DNA of 22,858 nt from Azoarcus sp. (lineage in GTDB: Bacteria; Pseudomonadota; Gammaproteobacteria; Burkholderiales; Rhodocyclaceae), in NCBI GenBank assembly GCA_023230755.1, contig JALNWS010000046.1, positions 1 through 22,858 on the forward strand, read 5' to 3'. The position numbers and the translations under genes were made by a program. Below, piece by piece: positions 1 to 7,057 of the stretch (its first letter is position 1; every line of letters starts with the position of its first letter). The notes below the pieces were generated by a model. The model ran no database searches. It was not told the origin of the DNA and worked only from the letters and a program-made list of their open reading frames with translations.

Positions 1-351
1 CATGGGAAGCCCAAAAAGGTAGGAAACTACACAAATTATGATGCTGTGAACAGGGGCTTCGTAAGGTCATGAAAGTAAACAAAGTTTCGCGCGACTGCAT
101 GCTGAGTAGGTGCGATTGCCCTGGAAGGCAATCACCCACCACGATGATCATTCATATGGCGGAAAACCCTGTATGCGCTGCCGACGCGCGCGGTCTGACC
201 TGTCCCAGGCGCAGCCGTGAGCCGATGGACGCCTTGCGGACAAGCCCCCCATGCACAACACTGGCGCCACAATCGATGCGGAAGAGTGGGTCATCTGGAA
301 TGGGCACGGCCTGGTCAGCACGGCAAAATCGCCTTTGCTGCCTGTATCGTC
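1..351. other. left-edge region without a convincing gene
   Basis: Several overlapping short reading frames cross this stretch but none has a recognisable domain, a good ribosome binding site or a codon pattern like the neighbours. One small dyad is visible: GATTGCC at 114-120 and GGCAATC at 127-133, a 7-bp stem with a 6-base loop and no T-tract. I see nothing else that I can name. Confidence 0.4.
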
Positions 352-657
352 ATGTCACGCCAGCGTTCGCAAGACGACCAGGTGGAAACGCGCCGCACGG
401 CCCAGCAACAGACGAACAAGAGGTTCGCACGTTTCTCAGGCAGGCACGGCGGAAACCGCAGCAAAGGCCATCCCTTGGACAGACGGCAACATCGGGAGGC
501 TCTGAATCTCCTGACCAACGCAAAGCTTGAACGAAGCCAGGTCAATGCCGCATTTCGGCACCTCGCCCAGAAGACACATCCAGACGCAGGCAGCAGTCAC
601 GAACACCTTACACGGATAAGCAAAGCACGCGAAATCTTGCTCGAAACCATTTTGTGA
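352..657 (+). CDS. small divergent J-domain (DnaJ-like) protein
   Basis: The C-terminal half (about residues 48-101 from this start) resembles a J domain. A helix-II-like stretch with F-R-H-L-A is followed by the diagnostic H-P-D tripeptide, then a helix-III-like stretch (RISKAREILL). J-domain proteins stimulate Hsp70 ATPase activity, so a cytosolic DnaK co-chaperone role is the family expectation. The N-terminal half is basic and Gln/Arg-rich with no recognised domain. The frame is open back to a GTG at 217, but those extra 45 residues (Cys, His and Trp-rich) do not look native, and neither start has a clear ribosome binding site. ATG 352 is therefore a choice, not a demonstration. The gene stands alone, with a hairpin about 65 bases downstream. 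It may be a decaying or frameshifted copy of a longer protein. Confidence 0.45.
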   Translation: MSRQRSQDDQVETRRTAQQQTNKRFARFSGRHGGNRSKGHPLDRRQHREALNLLTNAKLERSQVNAAFRHLAQKTHPDAGSSHEHLTRISKAREILLETIL

Positions 658-722
658 CTGAGGGCCAAAAACGTCGATTGAGTCACCGCACAGGCAAATG
701 CTCCCATGCCCCGGATCATTAA

Positions 723-748
723 TTTTCCGGTTCCAAATCACCGGAAAA
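723..748. terminator. A/T-flanked hairpin, possible bidirectional terminator
   Basis: A perfect 9-bp inverted repeat, TTTTCCGGT (723-731) and ACCGGAAAA (740-748), has an 8-base loop. Both arms end in T or A runs, so either strand gives a short stem followed by U residues. It lies between the J-domain ORF and the converging minus-strand remnant ending at 838, where a shared terminator would fit. The stem is short and the U-run is only 4-5 bases. Confidence 0.35.
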
Positions 749-837
749 ATCAGGTCATGATTCAGATATCGAAAAAGAGCTGGCTTCAATTCCGTCGAAA
801 GATCGGGGTTGAGTACGCCAATCAGGCCAGCTTGCGT

Positions 838-1171
838 TTACACGAGACTGGCTAGCGCGGCAGAAAGATTGCCCGGGAGACTGTTGAGGTCAAATTCTTC
901 GGCCCGGTTTGTCACTGTGACGCGGACACGCCGCATCCCGAAGAAGACAACTCGCTTATGGACAACCTGACGGGTTTCGCCAAAGGCCAGCGCACGACCG
1001 AAACTCAGACGAATCCGGCCCTCGGGTGGCACGCAATGACTGACCGCTACCGGGCACGAACCTCCATTCAAATTCATCGAATTTCCGGTCAAGTCGTGCA
1101 CTGAAAGCGACCTCTTGACGCCGTGACGGAGGAAACGAAAAACGCTACATTTAGTATGCTTATCATCATCC
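838..1171 (-). pseudogene. start-less fragment, possibly PilZ-like
   Basis: This minus-strand frame is open from just after an in-frame TAG (about 1172) down to TAA at 838-840, but has no ATG in the first third. The only early start is GTG at 1101. The translation has a basic stretch (RHGVKR), then V-H-D-L-T-G-N-S, then a P-P-E-G-R-I-R-L-S-F block and a V-V-H-K-R-V-V-F-F stretch. That order is reminiscent of a PilZ c-di-GMP-binding barrel (basic RxxxR, D/NxSxxG, then beta strands), although the spacing of the arginines and the missing Gly mean key residues are degenerate. An FHA fold was considered as an alternative. I treat it as a remnant whose upstream end is lost at the nrd promoter, and the identity is weak. 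Confidence 0.25.
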
Positions 1172-1196
1172 GGAAACTACAGGTAGTAATTTTTGC

Positions 1197-1226
1197 TTGA
1201 CGCTTTTCTGTCAATGCAATTAGAGT
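1197..1226 (+). promoter_or_regulatory. sigma70-type promoter of the riboswitch-nrdAB unit
   Basis: A -35 box TTGACG (1197-1202) and a -10 box TAGAGT (1221-1226) are separated by 18 bases. This predicts a transcript beginning near 1233, immediately at the 5' side of the cobalamin riboswitch. A small dyad, ACTAC-AG-GTAGT (1176-1187), sits just upstream of the -35 and could be an operator. It does not match the NrdR box consensus I know. Confidence 0.5.
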
Positions 1227-1229
1227 AGA

Positions 1230-1402
1230 AGCCGTTGAAGGTTCCCTACCCAGGGATTAAAAGGGAATCCGGTGCCGAGTCTTGCTCGAATCCCGGAGCT
1301 GCCCCCGCAACTGTTATCGGCGAGTGCTTCGCCAACCCTAGCCACTGGATGCGTCCGGGAAGGCAGGTGAAGCGCACAGACCCGAGAGCCAGGAGACCTG
1401 CC
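1230..1402 (+). promoter_or_regulatory. cobalamin (AdoCbl-type) riboswitch
   Basis: The conserved parts of the B12 aptamer appear in order: a GGGAATCCGGTG core block (about 1263-1274), the GCTGCCCCCGCAACTGT segment (about 1299-1315) and a perfect-looking B12 box AGCCAGGAGACCTGCC (1387-1402). Cobalamin riboswitches repress downstream genes when adenosylcobalamin is bound. The next gene is the class Ia ribonucleotide reductase nrdA. This fits the known logic, described for Streptomyces nrdABS, in which a B12-independent reductase is switched off when B12 is available for a class II enzyme. The exact 5' end is approximate. Confidence 0.93.
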
Positions 1403-1573
1403 GCAACGTCTTTCCAATCAACGATGGGGCGGGGTGTCCCTGACGAAAGGTCTGTGCGTGTTGCTGATATTCGTTCAAAAGACTGAAGCGGCCTCGGGGC
1501 GACCCTGTGGTTCGGCACGTCTTGCGTTCGACGCACCCATTCGATTCTCCGCCCCTCATCCAGGAGAATCTTC
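1403..1573 (+). promoter_or_regulatory. nrdA leader, probable riboswitch expression platform
   Basis: There are 171 bases between the B12 box and the nrdA start. No stem followed by a U-tract is visible, which argues for translational rather than terminator control. GGGGCGG (1426-1432) can pair with CCGCCCC (1549-1555), which lies directly before the ribosome binding site AGGAGA (1562-1567). A ligand-dependent pairing of this kind could hide or expose the site. The pairing is an inference from base complementarity only. Confidence 0.4.
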
Positions 1574-4336
1574 GTGCCCTCGAACGTCCTAGCGCTATCG
1601 GCCGGTAGCGAACCCGCACTTGTCGCACTGCAAGTCATTCGCCGCAATGGCGCAGTCGTTGCATTCAACCCTGAGAAGATTTCGGTGGCCATGACCAAGG
1701 CCTTTCTGGCCGTCGAAGGCAGCCAGAGCGCGGTGTCATCCCGCGTCCGCGAGATGGTGGCACGACTCACGGACTCCGTTCTTCGCTCCCTGACACGACG
1801 TCTTCCGGACGGCGGCACTGTTCATATCGAAGACATTCAGGACCAGGTCGAACTCGCGCTGATGCGTTCAGGCGAACACGACGTCGCACGGGCCTATGTA
1901 CTCTACCGGGAGCGCCGTTCCGCCGAGAGGATAGCGCTGGTTGAAGTCTCCGGCGCCCCCAGGCTGAGTGTTACGATCGACGGACAGCGCCTTCCGCTCG
2001 ATGTCTCTGCCCTGCTCACAGTCTGTGAAGCCGCCTGTTCAGACCTGGATGGCGTTTCTGCCCACACCATCCTCGACCATGCCCTGAAGAACCTTTACGA
2101 CGGCGTGGCGATGGCCGATGTGCATCAGGCGCTCATCCTCGCCGCCCGTACCCTGATTGAGCGGGAGCCTGGCTACAACTACGCAACCGCCCGCCTGCTC
2201 CTGGCCAGCCTGACGGAAGAGGTCATTGGCGAGCCGGTTGCTCCTGAAGCGCAGGCTCAGGTCACCATCGACTATCTGCCCACCTTCATCAAGCGCGGCG
2301 TTTCCGCCGGGTTGCTCGATCCGCGTCTGGCCACCTGCGACCTAGAGCGGCTCGCTGCAGCGTTGAAGCCGGAGCGCGACCGCTTGTTCGGCTACATCGG
2401 CTTGCAAACACTGTACGACCGCTACTTCCTGCATATTGAGGGGCGTCGTATCGAGCTCCCGCAAATATTCTTCATGCGGGTGGCCATGGGTCTGGCGCTC
2501 AACGAAATCGACCGTGAAGCTCGCGCCATTGAGTTCTACGACTTGATTTCCAGTTTCGACTTCATGTGCTCGACGCCGACCTTGTTCAACAGCGGAACCT
2601 TGCACTCACAGCTGTCATCCTGCTACCTGACCACCGTGGGCGACGACCTCGAGAACATCTACCAGTCCATCAAGGAAAATGCCCTGCTGCAAAAGTACGC
2701 GGGTGGCTTGGGTAACGACTGGACGCCGGTTAGAGCACTAGGTAGCCGCATCAAGGGCACCAACGGTCAGAGCCAAGGTGTGATTCCTTTCCTCAAGGTG
2801 GTCAACGACACCGCTGTCGCGGTGAATCAGGGGGGAAAACGGAAGGGAGCCGTCTGTGCTTACCTGGAAACCTGGCACCTCGACATCGAGGAGTTTCTCG
2901 ACCTGCGCAAGAATACGGGTGATGAACGCCGGCGCACTCACGACATGAACACCGCCAACTGGATCCCCGATCTGTTCATGAAGCGGGTCATGGATAACGG
3001 GGAATGGACGCTCTTCTCGCCAGTCGATGTGCCGGATCTGCATGAGAAGTTCGGTGCCGAATTCGAAGCTGCCTATACGGGCTACGAAGCGCAAGCTGGT
3101 GCCGGTCAGCTGAAACTGCACAAGAAAATCCCTGCGGTCCAGCTCTGGCGAAAGATGCTGACCATGCTGTTCGAGACCGGTCACCCATGGATTGCCTTCA
3201 AGGATGCCTGCAATCTGCGCTCGCCCCAGCAGCATGTCGGCGTGGTGCATAGCTCAAACCTTTGTACCGAAATCACGCTGAACACATCTGAATCGGAAAC
3301 CGCTGTCTGCAACCTCGGGTCGGTCAATCTGCTTGCACACCTCAAGGATGACGATCTCGACCAGGAGAAGCTGTCGCGTACGATTCGTACAGCCCTCCGC
3401 ATGCTCGACAACGTCGTCGACATCAACTTCTACGCGACGCCCAAGGCGCGCAACTCCAACCTGCGCCATCGCCCGGTGGGGATGGGCATCATGGGCTTCA
3501 CCGACTGCCTGTATCGACTGGGACTTCCGTACGCATCTGACGCCGCCGTCGAGTTCGCCGACCGCAGCATGGAAGCCGTTTGCTATCAGGCCTACTGGGC
3601 ATCCACCCTGCTGGCGGAAGAGCGTGGGCGCTACTCCAGCTTCTCCGGCAGCCTGTGGGACCAGGGCATCCTGCCGCTCGACTCCATCGATTTGCTGGAA
3701 ACTGGCCGAGGTGGCCATCTCGAATGCAATCGTGACACCAGACTTGATTGGGCTGCGCTGAAGCAGCGTATCGCCACTCATGGCATGCGCAATGCGAACT
3801 GTATCGCCATCGCGCCGACCGCCACCATTTCGAATATCGTCGGCGTCTCCGCAAGCATCGAACCGAGCTATCAGAACATCTATGTGAAGTCGAACCTGTC
3901 TGGCGAATTCACGGTGGTCAACGAAGCGCTGGTCCGCGACCTCAAGGCACTTGGCCTGTGGGATGAAGTGATGGTCTCCGACCTCAAGTTTTTCGATGGC
4001 TCCCTGGCGCGCATCGACCGCATTCCCGATGAACTGAAAGCACGTTATGCCACGGCGTTTGAAATTGACCCTGGCTGGCTCATCGAGGCGGCGGCTCGGC
4101 GGCAGAAATGGATAGACCAGGCGCAGTCGCTCAATCTCTACCTTGCTCTTCCATCAGGAAGGAAACTGGATGAAATCTACAAACTCGCCTGGGTGCGGGG
4201 CTTGAAGACAACCTACTATCTCCGCACGCTGGGCGCTAGCCAGGCCGAGAAGTCCGGCGGTCGGGATGATGCCATGGCGCAGGGAGAATCCAGGTTCTGC
4301 AGCATCGACAACCCGGATTGCGAGGCATGCCAATGA
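1574..4336 (+). CDS. nrdA: ribonucleoside-diphosphate reductase, class Ia, alpha subunit
   Basis: The large catalytic subunit reduces ribonucleoside diphosphates to deoxyribonucleotides, partnered by NrdB encoded immediately downstream. At 920 residues it is longer than the 761-residue E. coli protein. The start is GTG 1574 with AGGAGA at 1562-1567. Residues about 20-112 form an ATP-cone (VIRRNGAVVAF onward). Residues about 120-220 may be a second, degenerate cone, as in Pseudomonas-type NrdA. Active-site elements are present: substrate-reducing Cys350 (LSSCYL), the N562-L-C564-T-E566 motif carrying the thiyl-radical Cys564, Cys579 (AVCNLGS) and the radical-transfer pair Tyr881-Tyr882 (TTYYLRT). 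The tail has Cys909, Cys916 and Cys919 (CSIDNPDCEACQ), the redox shuttle to thioredoxin or glutaredoxin. It is preceded by a cobalamin riboswitch, and its stop overlaps the nrdB start (ATGA). Confidence 0.97.
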   Translation: MPSNVLALSAGSEPALVALQVIRRNGAVVAFNPEKISVAMTKAFLAVEGSQSAVSSRVREMVARLTDSVLRSLTRRLPDGGTVHIEDIQDQVELALMRSGEHDVARAYVLYRERRSAERIALVEVSGAPRLSVTIDGQRLPLDVSALLTVCEAACSDLDGVSAHTILDHALKNLYDGVAMADVHQALILAARTLIEREPGYNYATARLLLASLTEEVIGEPVAPEAQAQVTIDYLPTFIKRGVSAGLLDPRLATCDLERLAAALKPERDRLFGYIGLQTLYDRYFLHIEGRRIELPQIFFMRVAMGLALNEIDREARAIEFYDLISSFDFMCSTPTLFNSGTLHSQLSSCYLTTVGDDLENIYQSIKENALLQKYAGGLGNDWTPVRALGSRIKGTNGQSQGVIPFLKVVNDTAVAVNQGGKRKGAVCAYLETWHLDIEEFLDLRKNTGDERRRTHDMNTANWIPDLFMKRVMDNGEWTLFSPVDVPDLHEKFGAEFEAAYTGYEAQAGAGQLKLHKKIPAVQLWRKMLTMLFETGHPWIAFKDACNLRSPQQHVGVVHSSNLCTEITLNTSESETAVCNLGSVNLLAHLKDDDLDQEKLSRTIRTALRMLDNVVDINFYATPKARNSNLRHRPVGMGIMGFTDCLYRLGLPYASDAAVEFADRSMEAVCYQAYWASTLLAEERGRYSSFSGSLWDQGILPLDSIDLLETGRGGHLECNRDTRLDWAALKQRIATHGMRNANCIAIAPTATISNIVGVSASIEPSYQNIYVKSNLSGEFTVVNEALVRDLKALGLWDEVMVSDLKFFDGSLARIDRIPDELKARYATAFEIDPGWLIEAAARRQKWIDQAQSLNLYLALPSGRKLDEIYKLAWVRGLKTTYYLRTLGASQAEKSGGRDDAMAQGESRFCSIDNPDCEACQ

Positions 4337-5481
4337 GCGCATTTCGTTTCGATGACTGGGATTTGCCACCACTGCAGGCGACACCAAGCTCACAAGCAAG
4401 CATGGGAGGTATCACACCTCCCGCGCAGCCCCCGGCGACACCTGGCAGCCAGCCTGCGAACGCCATTCAGCGTGGGCTTGCACCCGTCAATGCGGCAGAC
4501 AAACGCATCGTCAATGGCAAGGCCGACATCAACCAGTTGGCACCCTTCAAGTATCCCTGGGCCTGGGAGTTTTTCCTCAGGGCCAACCGTAATCACTGGA
4601 CGCCTCTCGAGATCGGCATGGCGCAAGATGTGCACGACTATCACAACAAGCTGACCGACGCGGAGCGCCACGTCTTTGAGAACGTGCTGGCTTACCTGAC
4701 GACCTCCGACATCCTGGCCATGCGCAACATCGGCCTAGCCGTGATGGAGAAAATGAGCGCGCCGGAGCTGCAGATTTACCAGGCTCGGCAGGTCTATGAA
4801 GAGGCGCTTCACACCTGGACCTACCAGCATTGCCTTGAAAGCATTGGTCTTGACCAGCAGGAAATCTACAACCGCTACCGGGTGGTCCCGGAACTTCACG
4901 GCAAGATTCAGCTGGCCAATCGTCGCCTGGAAAAGGTGCTGCGCTCGGACCTGGACCTGACCGACCGCGCCAACCTGCATGAATTCGCGCTGTCCTACTT
5001 CTTCTTTGCCGTGATTTTTGAGGGGTGCTGGTTCTACAACGGCTTCACGCCGGTGTTCGCACTCCAGCGGCGCGGACTGATGAAGGGGGCTGCCGAGCAA
5101 CTGCAATACATCATGCGCGACGAAGTAATGCACTGCGCCTTTGGTATTCGCGTCATTCGAGAACTGCTGAAGGAGGAAGGGCTCACACTCGACCCGGAAG
5201 CACTACGTCCTCTCTGGGACGAAGCCGAAGCAGCAGAAGCGGCCTATGCCCGGTACATTCTGCGAGAACCCATCCTTGGGTACAACGCTGAGCTTCATGT
5301 TCAGCAGTTCCGCTTCATCGCCAATCGCAGAGCCCGGCAAGTCGGCGTTGCAGAGCCATTCCCCGGAGCCGAGAACGTCTTGCCGTGGCTGGACGAACAG
5401 GCCAATCTGCGCAAGGAGAAGAACTTCTTCGAAACCAGGGTCACCGAGTACCAGACGGGTGGCGCACTGGCTTGGGAGTGA
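4333..5481 (+). CDS. nrdB: ribonucleoside-diphosphate reductase, class Ia, beta subunit
   Basis: This ferritin-like radical-generating subunit carries a di-iron centre and a stable tyrosyl radical, which it passes to NrdA. I chose ATG 4333 (382 residues). It overlaps the nrdA TGA as ATGA and has GAGG at 4322-4325 seven bases upstream. The frame is also open from a TTG at 4318. Metal ligands and radical residue are visible: Asp126 (YLTTSD), Glu157 and His160 with Tyr164 in EALHTWTY (the E-x2-H-x3-Y spacing of E. coli E115/H118/Y122), Glu230 (IFEG), and Glu264 and His267 (RDEVMH). The intact tyrosine supports class Ia rather than the Tyr-less class Ic. Residues 1-55 are Pro/Ala-rich and low in complexity. 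Its last codon overlaps the GTG of the next gene. Confidence 0.97.
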   Translation: MSAFRFDDWDLPPLQATPSSQASMGGITPPAQPPATPGSQPANAIQRGLAPVNAADKRIVNGKADINQLAPFKYPWAWEFFLRANRNHWTPLEIGMAQDVHDYHNKLTDAERHVFENVLAYLTTSDILAMRNIGLAVMEKMSAPELQIYQARQVYEEALHTWTYQHCLESIGLDQQEIYNRYRVVPELHGKIQLANRRLEKVLRSDLDLTDRANLHEFALSYFFFAVIFEGCWFYNGFTPVFALQRRGLMKGAAEQLQYIMRDEVMHCAFGIRVIRELLKEEGLTLDPEALRPLWDEAEAAEAAYARYILREPILGYNAELHVQQFRFIANRRARQVGVAEPFPGAENVLPWLDEQANLRKEKNFFETRVTEYQTGGALAWE

Positions 5482-5969
5482 CGCAGAAATTCCTGTTGAA
5501 GGAACCACTCAGGGTTACGACCAGCGGACGGCCAGCCGTCCTCGCTCATCTCCTGCAACTTAATGCGGATGACCGTTACGGACGTTTTGCGACAGCATTA
5601 TCGGATAACGGTATTGATGCTTACGTTGCACGTATCGACTTCGCACGTGACATCTCCGTGGCAATATCTGGAACCGATGGCCAGATAGCGGGATTCGTGC
5701 ACCTCGCCGTCTATGGCGACAGTGCCGAGCTCGGTGCCAGCGTCGATGCTCGGTGGCGACGACAAGGCATGGCTCGAGCCTTGTTCTCGGGAGCGGTTCA
5801 GCTTGCACTTGAGGACGGAATCCGTGAAATCCACCTGGCAACGGGTCATCCGGCGGCCAGGCGGATATTCACGGGGATGGGCTACCCATGTCAGTTGCGA
5901 GCAAGCTATCCAAGAGCAGTTGTCACATTGAGCGTTGAGCAAGTCAGTGACTGCTTGGCCATTGGCTAG
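5478..5969 (+). CDS. GNAT-family N-acetyltransferase coupled to nrdB
   Basis: This 163-residue protein fits a single GNAT domain. A beta-strand block (SVAISGTDGQIAGFVHLAVYG) is followed by motif A with the acetyl-CoA pyrophosphate loop R-R-Q-G-M-A-R-A (Q/RxxGxG/A type), and then the motif B region ending F-T-G-M-G-Y. The frame opens upstream inside nrdB, but the natural start is GTG 5478, whose GTGA overlaps the nrdB TGA, so translation is probably coupled. The substrate cannot be read from the sequence and could be a small molecule or a protein N-terminus or lysine. Its position makes it the third gene of the B12-riboswitch unit and so probably co-repressed by cobalamin. I know of no standard GNAT partner of class Ia reductases. 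Confidence 0.85.
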   Translation: MTQKFLLKEPLRVTTSGRPAVLAHLLQLNADDRYGRFATALSDNGIDAYVARIDFARDISVAISGTDGQIAGFVHLAVYGDSAELGASVDARWRRQGMARALFSGAVQLALEDGIREIHLATGHPAARRIFTGMGYPCQLRASYPRAVVTLSVEQVSDCLAIG

Positions 5970-6259
5970 CGGACCATAAGTTGCCCGGACGTGCAGTTCC
6001 GCTTTGGGTCGACTGTTCGCGTTCAGCTGATAGTCAAGCTGCCGGTTCCAGCCCCGCAAGGTTGAACGGCAGATAACCCGCGTATTGCCGGCCTATGGAG
6101 CTCGGCGGATCAACGGCAGTTCGGGCCGAAGACCTGTCCCCGGCCTCGCGGTAACTGACTGGCTGCTATCCGAAGGACCGCGCTCGCGCGAAATCTGCAG
6201 GCCGGCCCCGCTTTATGTGTTGACTGATCAAGTCAAACGACAGACACCGTTGCGCCACG
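5970..6259. other. intergenic gap between the GNAT gene and the beta-lactamase
   Basis: This 290-base stretch lies between two converging genes and has no supported gene. The only clear structure is the perfect inverted repeat TTGACT-GATCA-AGTCAA (6220-6236). It is a 6-bp stem just past the beta-lactamase stop, without a T-tract. It is not an integron attC site as far as I can see, because no R'/R'' core-site pair frames the gap. Confidence 0.5.
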
Positions 6260-7057
6260 TCAAAGCGGTGGCAGTGCCCTTATTGAGCGAAGTATGTTGC
6301 GCGTAATCTCTTGCCGCTTCGGGAGGTCACTCAGTCTGTTGGGCGTATCGATGTTCAGTGCAAAAAATACCGGTCCAGTGGGCCATTCGACCCAGCCTAC
6401 CCACCAGCCAATTTTCCCACTCCACCCACTCTTCGCCCGCAGTATCCAATCGTAGCCCGCCTCATTCACCATCACGTCTTTTATGAGTCGTTGATGTTCG
6501 ACCCGAAATGGCAGTTCATTACGATAGAGGTGGCGCAAGAACGATACTTGTTCATTCGCAGAAATCGCCAAGTCGCCTTCAACCCAGAAAGGTGTCCCAC
6601 CGCCTGAAAGGGCGTTGCCGTACGCAATTTTCTGCAGGTATGAAATTTCACGGTTGTCGCCTAGCTGCCGTGCGAAGCCTTCAAAGACCCAAACGGTCGA
6701 ATTGCGCATCGCAGAGCGCAGGTTCTGGTCTTCGTTCCACGGCTCTACCGAGCGCTTGACGCCATCCCAAGGGATAACCTGAAACTCGTCACGGAGTATT
6801 CCTGCGTCAAGCGCAAACAGGCCATGTGCAATTTTGAAGGTCGAAGCCGGGGAGTAGCGACGGCCTGCACGTTCCGCATCGTAGACGAACGTGACATCTT
6901 TGCCTGCGCGGCTATCCATTACGACAATGGTGCCTTGCGCGTCGGCTCCGACAAAGAAACTGGACCAGTCCGCACGCTCCTGCGCAGTGGGTGCACCGTG
7001 CACACTGAAGGTTAGGGAGAGTGATAAGACAACGAGGATTAGGCTACCCAGATTCAT
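6260..7057 (-). CDS. class D (OXA-2-like) beta-lactamase
   Basis: A periplasmic serine beta-lactamase that hydrolyses penicillins and related drugs through an acyl-enzyme on Ser72. It has 265 residues with a signal peptide at about 1-22 (ending S-V-H-G-A). All class D motifs are intact: S72-T-F-K75, S120-T-V, Y146-G-N and K209-S-G, plus Trp158, which normally shelters the carboxylated lysine. Long stretches such as SAMRNSTVWV, NELPFRVEHQRL and FFALNIDTPNR match my memory of the OXA-2 group closely. That group usually has KTG rather than the KSG seen here. A TACAAT hexamer lies only about 8 bases before the start codon, and no good ribosome binding site is visible. No integrase, attC or other resistance gene is seen nearby, and GC is lower than in nrdAB. 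Activity and exact variant are not determinable here. Confidence 0.95.
   Translation of the reverse strand: MNLGSLILVVLSLSLTFSVHGAPTAQERADWSSFFVGADAQGTIVVMDSRAGKDVTFVYDAERAGRRYSPASTFKIAHGLFALDAGILRDEFQVIPWDGVKRSVEPWNEDQNLRSAMRNSTVWVFEGFARQLGDNREISYLQKIAYGNALSGGGTPFWVEGDLAISANEQVSFLRHLYRNELPFRVEHQRLIKDVMVNEAGYDWILRAKSGWSGKIGWWVGWVEWPTGPVFFALNIDTPNRLSDLPKRQEITRNILRSIRALPPL

Noticed and set aside
838..1171. FHA domain on the minus strand
   Set aside because: The G-N-S and N-G-G stretch loosely recalls an FHA S-x-N-G-T turn, but the GR and SRxH elements expected upstream are missing. A PilZ-like remnant fits slightly better.
1141..1232. NrdR boxes in the nrd promoter
   Set aside because: No pair of sites matching the ACACWATATATWGTGT-type consensus is visible. 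The control I can support is the riboswitch.
5970..6259. Integron attC site after the OXA gene
   Set aside because: I looked for paired core sites (RYYYAAC and GTTRRRY) framing an imperfect palindrome. Only a 6-bp dyad at 6220-6236 was found.
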